Shown: positions 57,199-64,000 of the stretch, one piece after another | Numbering within the stretch: position 1 is the first letter of the stretch | Layout: each line of letters begins with the position of its first letter | Origin: Nemania diffusa | Lineage: Eukaryota; Ascomycota; Sordariomycetes; Xylariales; Xylariaceae | Reading direction: 5' to 3' | Length of the DNA: 64,000 nt | NCBI GenBank assembly: GCA_038501195.1 | Contig: JBBPUQ010000009.1 | Coordinates: 3,844,001 to 3,908,000 of the forward strand | The notes under the pieces: generated by a model | Databases searched by the model: none | Told to the model about the DNA's origin: nothing | Seen by the model: the letters and a program-made list of their open reading frames with translations, nothing else | Translations under genes and position numbers: made by a program

Positions 57199-59836
57199 TT
57201 ATAGTCGGCTGAGTGCATCTTGAATGACCGCCCAAGCATGCTGCCGCTTGTATTCTGGGCTGAGTTGGTCATCGGAGAGTGGATTGTAGTTCATCCACAG
57301 CAACTGTGGTGTTATATAGGAAAAGTTTGTATTTTCCCCTTTCGTCCCCATGTTCTGCATCATGAGTGAAGACATTACCTTATTTCGCCGTATTTCTTCC
57401 AGATCGACAAACTTTTCTACCTCTATCCGTTCTTTTCTGCCCCGACGCTGATACAAGAAGGCTAACACGAGCGCCGCCATCGCCGCGGCTCCTGGTGTTG
57501 AAAAAGACGTTCCATCGTCTAGACGGAAACCACCTCCTTTGGCTTCTGGCCAGTGTGTGATAATACCTTCGCCCACGACCATGAGATTATGGGTCGCAGG
57601 TGCGGGAGGCGGGGTAAAGTTTGACGTCTTTTGACCGCCCTCTTTACAAGAGTGTATTCCGATTGCGTAATCGAGATCTCTTCCCGGCCACGCGGCTCCG
57701 CTTGGATTATTATTACCATCGTTGGACATTGCTGCAAAGACAAGTATCTTCCCTCTTGCGCGCTCTAGGGCCTGTTTCACTACTAAGGGGGGACGATTAA
57801 ATCCAAAAGACATATTGATTATATCGACTTTTTTTTCGATGGCCCAGTTTATTGCCTGTTCTATATTAGTCGCATTATCCAACAAACATAATAATCTCGG
57901 AGTGTGTAAAACTTACATCAGCTACTGCAGCCGGCTGGGGACTAGCGTTGCTCGTACTTTGTCCCGCCGTCTGAAGATGTGGTGGCAACCCGCGATTCTT
58001 ATCACCTTCACATATTCTAGCAACATAGATATCAGCTCTAGGGGCAAGACGTAAAATTATTCCCGTCACTTGGGTCCCGTGACCGTCAAGGTCTACCCCA
58101 TCTCCCTCTTGACTATCGTCGTATCCGCAAAAGTCGCGAAATTCCTTGATCCTATTCCGCTGCTTGACGTCGCGGGGATCGCTTTCGGGCTGGCTATTCC
58201 TGAATCGAAGTGCCCGAGGATTATCCCAGTCACTGTGCTTGGAATCGAACCCCGTGTCTAGAATTGCAATCTTAACTCTCCTATCTTTTTCATGAAACTC
58301 GAAGAATTTGTTCCATGTATTAATCAGTCGGTCGTATGTCGGCGATTGAACCATATCAGGGCTAGACAAGTTAGACTTAGGATTATTGCTCTCTAGTTGG
58401 TAAGTTGGATACACGTTGACTTACCCCATACGCGATGTAGAGAACAATGTGCCATCAAATGCTCCATTGTATAGCTCATTCTCATTGAGATTCACAGTTG
58501 TTGCGGCAGTGACATGCGTAAGCTGTTCGACTTCTTGCTCTACTTCTTCATTCGTTTTCTTCCACATGGCTTCTGTCTTGTGATATTCGATCATAGCTAA
58601 TTTCCGACGGCGAGTGTCTAGGATTGTTGCTATAAACTTAGTATTCTGGATCTCGCTTATTAGTATATCTAAAGTTTGTTTGTGCTTCCCTTCGACTGCC
58701 AGATCCAGCGCCGTTGCATCGTGGTGTGTCTTGGAAAGTATGTCCGCCTTGTGCTGTAGCAGCACTTGCACGGTTCTCCTCCGCCCCTTCTCAGCTGCCA
58801 GAAGTAGGGGAGTCCAGCGACGATTCGTGGTGAGGCTGTCGACTGTTGCCCCTGCCTCTAGAAGCCTTCGCACAGTAGTGTACTCACCTCCACGTGCCGC
58901 ATGGTGAAGCGCTGTCCAGCCCGATTGATCTTTGCCATTAACCAAGTCGGGCTGCTCCCATGCCGACATATCTAAGACATATTCGATGACACCCAGTCTG
59001 CCTTTTGCCGTGGCCCAGCACAGCATTGCCAGCAGATCTAGGTTTCCTTGCGCATTGAAAAACCGGGACAACTCGCCGCTACGCTGGCATCGCAGCAGGT
59101 CTGACCTATACCTTGAATTTTCCGTCCACTTACTCAAGATAGCCATGATCTGGTCGCGACGTGTCCCGTCCAGGGCCTGAGCATAATAAGTGGCATCGTT
59201 ACCCTGGGCGTCCCTCGAATAGTTCGTGCCAAAAGCAGCGAGGACCAGAACAATAGCAGGCGACCCCTTTTGGATGGCTATCTGCTGAGCGGTGATCCCA
59301 TTTGCAGTGACGGCGTTTACAGAGGCGCCTTTTGCGGCCAGCAATTGTACCGATGCTAGATTTTCGCGGAGGGCAGCTCTATGTAACGGAGTGTGTCCTC
59401 GAAGATCCACTTGCTCGGACGTTGACGCGGCGTTTAAGTCTGCTCGGCGTTCTATGAGCGCCATTATAACTTCTACAGAGCCACTCTCTGTAGCAAAAGT
59501 CAAGGCCGTGTATCCCGTATAGCTCCTTGCATTGATATCCGCACCGTACTCAAACAAGATCTTCACGATGGCCACGCGCCCATAGCACGCGGCCTCGTGA
59601 AGAGCAGTGCGCCCACGAGCGTTTCGGGCATCGACACAACCAGGGTAATCTTTCAATGTTTGCACTACAGTGTCTATGTCGCCGACTTCGGTGGCCTTGT
59701 GCAGAATATCGCCTGCGCCCCATGAGACTAGATTTGGAGATTTTCTACCGGGCGATTGAGATCTTGTGCGAGACCAGTTTTGATGTTTCGATATTTGTGG
59801 GTTGAGGAAGCGCCCATCATCCTGATCCCCCATCAT
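57199..59836 (-). CDS. Ankyrin-repeat / subtilisin (S8) protease fusion protein, three exons, 837 aa
   Basis: Exons are 58425-59836, 57917-58361 and 57199-57855. The first joins through 'SRMGPDMVQSPTYDR' (acceptor GTCTAG at about 58362) and the second through 'AVADAINWAIEKK' (61-nt intron with GACTAAT branch point). Residues of about 40-430 are ankyrin repeats ('GRTALHEAACYGRVAIVKIL', 'GHTPLHRAALRENLASVQLL', 'GWTALHHAARGGEYTTVRRL'). The C-terminal S8 domain has its full catalytic triad: Asp506 in 'AILDTGFD', His565 in 'DLDGHGTQVTG', Ser736 in 'DDGTSFSTPGAAA', plus the oxyanion Asn in 'AAMSNDGNN'. No signal peptide or propeptide is seen, so it is an intracellular protease with a built-in binding domain rather than a secreted subtilisin. 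It is divergent from, and 284 bp from, a gasdermin-like gene, the arrangement of fungal protease-gasdermin cell-death pairs. Confidence 0.9.
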
Positions 59837-60120
59837 GATAGTATTCCTAAAGCTTTTGGGGGCGCTTGCTCGGGCTGGTAAGGAACATCATAAGCTGTTT
59901 TGGGGAATCATCTGGGCGAAACGCGATGTAAGCAAAACTTATCTAACCTTGGCTAGTCTAGATAACGCTCTAGACTAGATAGTCTATCTAATACGATACC
60001 TTTGTCACGTGCTACTGCAAAATCCGTAAGCAGAACCCATGTCTTGGCCCTCGCCAGCAATCATATTCACTTATATAGCGTCACTTCTCGAATATTGAAT
60101 CTGTTGATTTATTCACCACC
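59837..60120. promoter_or_regulatory. Compact divergent promoter, ANK-S8 protease / gasdermin-like gene
   Basis: Only 284 bp separate the two start codons. It contains a palindromic CTAGTCTAGATAACGCTCTAGACTAGATAG region near 59952-59985 (halves are CTAGTCTAGA and TCTAGACTAG, an inverted repeat). This could be a shared operator or a cruciform. Tight head-to-head spacing suggests joint expression. Confidence 0.6.
59953..59981. repeat. Inverted repeat CTAGTCTAGA ... TCTAGACTAG in the shared promoter
   Basis: Two perfect 10-bp inverted halves about 9 bp apart lie midway between the two start codons. The position fits a symmetric binding site for a dimeric regulator, but no known motif is assigned. 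Confidence 0.5.
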
Positions 60121-60984
60121 ATGAAGGGCACCGGCTTTCTCGCGGGTGACATGAAATGGCACGTATACCGCTACCCTCAGAAGCCGAAAACCCTCATGGT
60201 GATCGGCAGCATCCTTACCCAGCCCGATGATCTGGAATCCTCGCTGAACTACTCTAGCGGAATCCAGCCGCTTGGACCAGACCAGGTCATGGATCAGACC
60301 CACGCCGTGAGACGAATTATGAGATCTGAACTGTCAAGGAATGCCGGTGGCCGGCTAAAAGCCATGATCCCTGTGAATCCCTTCATTAGTGCGGGGGCAG
60401 GCATCGAGCTAGATCGGACGACACAGCTCGACACAACTGTGGATGCTCTTGACATCCGCGCAGTAGCCATCATGCCGGACATGGCGGAAGAATATATCAA
60501 TAGGGCGTTGGCAACACCAAGAGTAGTCCGGTATGTGAAGGAGGGCCTATGGGCCCGCTCTCTGTACCTGATCGTCGGCACTGCGACGTGTAGGAATCTG
60601 GTCGTGGGCGATACTCAATCACAGGGAAACAAAGTGTCGGCAGAGCTAGATGCTGGTATCCTAGCGTCAGGCCTGGAAGCCGGCGCTGGAGTTTTCAAGG
60701 GCCAAGAAGCGTCCGCAGGCTCCAAAATACGGGTTGAAGAGGAATGCGATTTCGCATACAGGGTCAGAGAGTTCCAATACTCCAGGAGGAAACGTGGGAT
60801 TAAAAAGACAAAAGACTGGGTTGAAGGAGCCATGTTTACCAACGATTCAAGCACAAGCACGACGCCCTTAACCAGCGCCGAGGCCGAGGAATTATTAGAC
60901 GAGATCCCGACATTTGGCGGGTTTGAAGACGACGACGAAGACATTGGGGAAGATGGCGAGATGCTAACGGGTCACGAACTATAG
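60121..60984 (+). CDS. Gasdermin-like protein (HET-Q1/RCD-1 type), 287 aa
   Basis: This single-exon gene has no signal peptide. The order of elements fits the pore-forming N-terminal domain of gasdermins, notably the C-terminal half of that domain: 'LWARSLYLIVGTATCRNL' (the LYVV-type strand), a Gly/Ala-rich variable stretch at residues 165-200 that would form membrane-inserting strands, and the closing 'IRVEEECDFAYRVREFQYS', equivalent to the 'IP.GS.LAFRV' strand of mammalian gasdermins. A basic patch follows (RRKRGIKKTK, 222-231), suited to acidic lipid binding. The last 48 residues are acidic (EELLDE ... FEDDDEDIGED), about 5 kDa, the size of the inhibitory tail removed from fungal HET-Q1. 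A Phe at 239 sits at the junction, matching in position the Phe cleaved in HET-Q1. Its divergent partner is an S8 protease. The assignment rests on pattern similarity and gene context; no search was run. Confidence 0.75.
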   Translation: MKGTGFLAGDMKWHVYRYPQKPKTLMVIGSILTQPDDLESSLNYSSGIQPLGPDQVMDQTHAVRRIMRSELSRNAGGRLKAMIPVNPFISAGAGIELDRTTQLDTTVDALDIRAVAIMPDMAEEYINRALATPRVVRYVKEGLWARSLYLIVGTATCRNLVVGDTQSQGNKVSAELDAGILASGLEAGAGVFKGQEASAGSKIRVEEECDFAYRVREFQYSRRKRGIKKTKDWVEGAMFTNDSSTSTTPLTSAEAEELLDEIPTFGGFEDDDEDIGEDGEMLTGHEL

Positions 60985-61229
60985 CTAGGTTGGAAGAAAT
61001 AACTATTGTCAGCCATCTCTTAAGTTTTCGACAGCCACAATCTTGCCACAGCAATCATTCGGTGATTCGTTCAAGGAGACCCTTGGATATGCGGCCAATC
61101 AGAAGCCCCAGCCACAGCTTCCTAAATGATACATCCTTTCGGCTTCTTACAGCTTCAAGCTGTAATAACAAACCGGCCCTACTTAGGGTACTAAGCGCCA
61201 GACGCAGAGCCTAATTGTGCGCCCTGTTT

Positions 61230-62501
61230 CAAATACCGAGAGCCAGATTACGAGCTGCCAACTAAGCGCGCGCGCCACTCGATTGATGATCCCTCCCGTA
61301 ACCGTGCCGATTACAAGAGTCCGATGCTGCCCTACGATACGCCACCTGCCAGCAGCGGCCGAGAGCTTATGCGGAACAGCGATGATTCTGGGTTATAAGA
61401 GCCTCCTACGCGGCAGAAGGTCGCGCGACCTTGAAAACCACTAGCGAATTGAAGCTCCTGGAAGTGCCAATACATTTCAAGGTGCTACCTTTGACTGACA
61501 ATCTCGCCCGCGAACTTCTTCCCTCTGATATCCACGGCTTATACGGTCGTATTCAGAAGACGTCCAGCGGTGGGAGGGTTTTCCCGCGCGAGATACAGGA
61601 TAATCCACGGACGTTCGGGGTTCACACCCACGACCACTCGTTCTATAACCTTGAACGCAAGCCCTGAACGCAACCATTCCCAGCTCAGGGCAATTTTGGA
61701 AAGGCTATGTAATATTGCGAAAGCCAGTCGCGACTCGTCGCATTACCAACGTCACGAGAGTGGTTGGAATCACACAGTTCACGCGCTGCTGCTCAACACA
61801 GTCTGCACTACTTACATGCAAGGGAACCAAAGCAGTTAGAAGCCCGCGCACTCTGCGAGCCTGTTATGAATGCGACAATCGACGGCGACTCTATCTCGCT
61901 TATTAAGGTGCCAGGAGAGGGTACGACGCTCTTCTGTTCTGTCGAGCTAGACCAGAACCTGACGCGGAGAGCTCCATACGACACATCATCGGCGTCTAGT
62001 GTGCGCGGCGGAATCAGTATGTCTTATACCCATACCGCTGCCAATAGCAAAAAGGACGGCTACGCCTTTATTCTTAGACTCTCTGACCAGAGTATTCTAG
62101 ACGAGACTATCTGCAATTTTGTATTGTAGGTCGATGGATTGCGCCGGAAGTTACATGTCAACTATAGGGCTCACCAGCTTTCGCTCATTGCAGGATTGAT
62201 TGAGACTAAAGCTGAGTATGGAGAACCGAACAATGCCATTATGCAACTCTGTATCTGGTTTGCAGCATGGCACAAGCGTATGTATTATCTTCGCAACAAT
62301 TGGGATATCTTTCGGAAGAGGCGCGTCCTTGCCACAACAGATCACCACCTAGTAACAGTCCCCTTGATCACCGTAGTCGGTCTAATTGGGAACTTTTATT
62401 TTTCTTGTAGTCTCAAGACGCGCATTCATATATACGGACCTTTGATTATTGGATTCCACGGCGGGTCTCGCTTTGGCTTACGCGTTATTTACCTCGCTTA
62501 G
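61230..62501 (+). pseudogene. Decayed PD-(D/E)XK nuclease-like protein gene
   Basis: The pieces follow the order of a fungal PD-(D/E)XK-like family. A disordered N-terminus with 'ELPTKRARHSIDDP' and 'PYDTPPASSGREL' comes first. Then follow 'LLPSDIHGLYGRI', 'QLRAILERLCNIA' with 'HESGWNHTVHALLL', then 'ATIDGDSISLIKV' and the core 'SLIAGLIETKAEYG' with 'IMQLCIWFAAWHKRMYYLR'. They are spread over two frames with at least four in-frame stops (for example near 61398, 61434 and 62127) and two frame changes (near 61430 and 61660). No intron set restores one frame. Several stops are TAA/TAG/TGA where CAA/CAG/CGA would be expected, as left by C-to-T (RIP-type) mutation. It lies 250 bp downstream of the gasdermin-like gene, in the same direction. 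Confidence 0.65.
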
Positions 62502-63310
62502 GGCTCCCAGAGAATGGATCGAAGGGACCTATCTCGAAGCTATGAAAAAGTGAGTTATGTGCGATGTACTTCATGTGGTGGCAGAGCAGGATGAAGAGCA
62601 GGAAGGAGACGCTCAAAATGCGATATATCGGTACACAGGGCAGAAACGGGGGCAGTATGTTTTCTTGATGCTTTCAGAGGATTGAGTCTCTTTTTTACGA
62701 CGTAACGAGGCAATGGTCCATGACAATACACCTGCATTCTAGGCTTATCACGTACTCGTAGTGGACTCTAAACCTAATTACAATCAGGTCTCTAGTACTT
62801 GCACGTACAAGGTATTGAAAAGAAAAACACCATTTATAAAAATGGAAGTATCATTCGCTTCAGACAATTTGTGCCCCGTAGAAATACTGCCGGGCAGAAA
62901 TGTAACTAGCATACTGTAGTAGGTAGGGCAGGCAATGTCGGGGTGCCACTGCTTATAGAGGGGTTAATTGCTGAAACGGGTTTAGATTACTAGTGGGGAG
63001 TGAAATGTCCTCCGCGTACGCGTGGGTGCCGCGGTGTTGTGTGCGGTGAGGGCCACGGTTGCGAAGCATCCTAAGTAATAAAGGTCCCATCGAGGGAAGA
63101 GAGAGGTCTTCAATAATGTAAAAAGGCGTAGGGTCCTAAGAACATATTTGTTCGCTAAGTTCGGTTGGTTTACCCTCTGCTACCGCGCATCTCTGTAGTA
63201 TGTGTAGGCAGGATGCCGACGGCGTTGCCGGGTTAACAACGTGCTAGCTCACCTTGGAGTTGGCTATCCAAAGCTGCAGCTCGAATTATCTCCTTGCACA
63301 ACGACTCACG
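62502..63310. other. Intergenic, 0.8 kb
   Basis: No gene is seen. AT-rich segments alternate with a GC-richer stretch near 63020-63060. Confidence 0.45.
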
Positions 63311-63694
63311 ATGACTGGTATTACGCACACACAGCGGGAACTTGGCTGGAATATCAGATTCTTTGTCGGTTCCGGCCTCATTCCTTCCGGCTTTGCGGGT
63401 TTCTATCAGCAGGACGACTACCTGACCGTCGGGCAGGTATGTCGCGATTTCGACCTTTGCTTTATCCGTCCAGCTGCACCAGCCGCGGACTGGACACGTG
63501 CATTAGTTTCGCGGAATACGGGCTTGGTGATCGTCTTAGACGTAGATAATACTTCGAAATTCCCTACTCCTTTGGATCGGGAATGCAACGACTATTACTA
63601 CGTGTTCCATAATCCAGCCTGCGGAGATAGTGCAAAACAACACGACTTGAGAAGTACACCAACAATGCATTTCCTTTTCTCCTTTTTGCCCTGA
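63311..63694 (+). CDS. Possible first exon or small ORF of unknown function
   Basis: From the ATG at 63311 a frame runs 127 codons. The first 42 residues look protein-like (GWNIRFFVGSGLIPSGFAGF, YQQDDYLTVGQ). They are followed by CAGGTATGTC, a strong splice donor near 63437, so the real exon may end there. Nothing in it is recognised. It may belong with the frame that runs off the window at 64000, but no join keeping both frames was found. Confidence 0.25.
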   Translation: MTGITHTQRELGWNIRFFVGSGLIPSGFAGFYQQDDYLTVGQVCRDFDLCFIRPAAPAADWTRALVSRNTGLVIVLDVDNTSKFPTPLDRECNDYYYVFHNPACGDSAKQHDLRSTPTMHFLFSFLP

Positions 63695-63739
63695 AGCCCT
63701 CTTTTGATTTAGCATTTGATAATACTGATTTACAGCTAC

Positions 63740-64000
63740 AGGTGACTGCGTAATATCTGCAGACCGGCCCCAACAACGACTCGACAGACGCTACTTACCC
63801 ATCGGTTACGAACCGAACGAAAGGATACTCCGGACAGTCCCTTTACGCGGGAAGAAACCCCTGCGCACGCCTTCTCCGTCGCGCAGCATCTCGCCGAACG
63901 AAAATCCCGAAGACGTCGAAGACGATTTCCCAGAGCCCATCATCTCCGAAGAGGAGGCACGGCCGATCATTCATGACTTCCGCCAGACAATCCTCACAGC
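63740..64000 (+). CDS. Partial gene of unknown function running off the window
   Basis: A frame without an ATG is open from about 63740 to the last base (87 codons), preceded by the acceptor-like TTACAGCTACAG. The peptide is charged and ordered in places: 'RRYLPIGYEPNERILRTVPL', a basic Ser/Pro segment (RTPSPSRSISP), then the acidic 'DVEDDFPEPIISEEEARPI'. Codon use and absence of stops suggest an internal exon of a gene continuing to the right. The alternate frame beginning at the CTGCAG acceptor is also open, so the register is not certain. Confidence 0.4.

Noticed and set aside
57199..57885. Separate small protease gene starting at MLDNATNIEQ
   Set aside because: A 61-nt intron with a good branch point joins this to the upstream exon, completing one subtilisin domain fused to the ankyrin repeats.
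1..64000. CRISPR arrays, prokaryotic operons, Shine-Dalgarno sites
   Set aside because: The sequence is eukaryotic; the tandem repeats present are irregular minisatellites with no regular repeat-spacer structure.

Overview
The window is nuclear DNA from a filamentous ascomycete (Pezizomycotina, probably Sordariomycete-like). Genes carry short introns of about 50-180 nt with GTATGT/GTAAGT donors and CTAAC-type branch points. The gene set is typical of that group: AA9 lytic polysaccharide monooxygenase, Zn2Cys6 regulator, WSC-domain glyoxal oxidase, GH31 alpha-glucosidase, GPI-anchored secreted protein, fungal BioDA fusion. Splice models below were read by eye from splice-site consensus, reading frame and family conservation.

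Layout. 1-1859: 3' end of SPT5. 3.6 kb: a small basic protein. 4.5-5.3 kb: a non-coding element with terminal inverted repeats. 6.1-7.2 kb: seven-exon ribosomal protein gene uS19/RPS15 with one GC-AG intron. 8.9-13.1 kb: small secreted or cysteine-rich proteins and an AA9 LPMO. 13.7-19.9 kb: a hypothetical protein, an AflR-type Zn2Cys6 factor and a GH31 alpha-glucosidase, all on the minus strand. 21.0-29.5 kb: YTH1/CPSF30, a DUF1776 protein, an Old Yellow Enzyme and a short kinesin-like motor. 29.5-32.3 kb: a repeat-rich, partly AT-rich gap.

32.3-39.1 kb looks like an oxylipin locus: a cytochrome P450, a C-terminal-Ile lipoxygenase and a small catalase-related heme protein. The last two are divergently transcribed from a shared 0.85 kb promoter. 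43.1-49.3 kb is a complete biotin locus (bioB, bioF, bifunctional bioDA). 50-54 kb holds a secreted M6 metalloprotease and a WSC/glyoxal oxidase.

57.2-61.0 kb is the most interesting part. A gene encoding ankyrin repeats fused to a subtilisin (S8) protease lies 284 bp from, and divergent to, a gene for a 287-residue gasdermin-like protein. This is the layout of a fungal protease-activated, pore-forming cell-death pair (HET-Q2/HET-Q1 type), with the sensor and the protease on one polypeptide. A decayed PD-(D/E)XK-like pseudogene follows. The window ends in an unidentified open reading frame.
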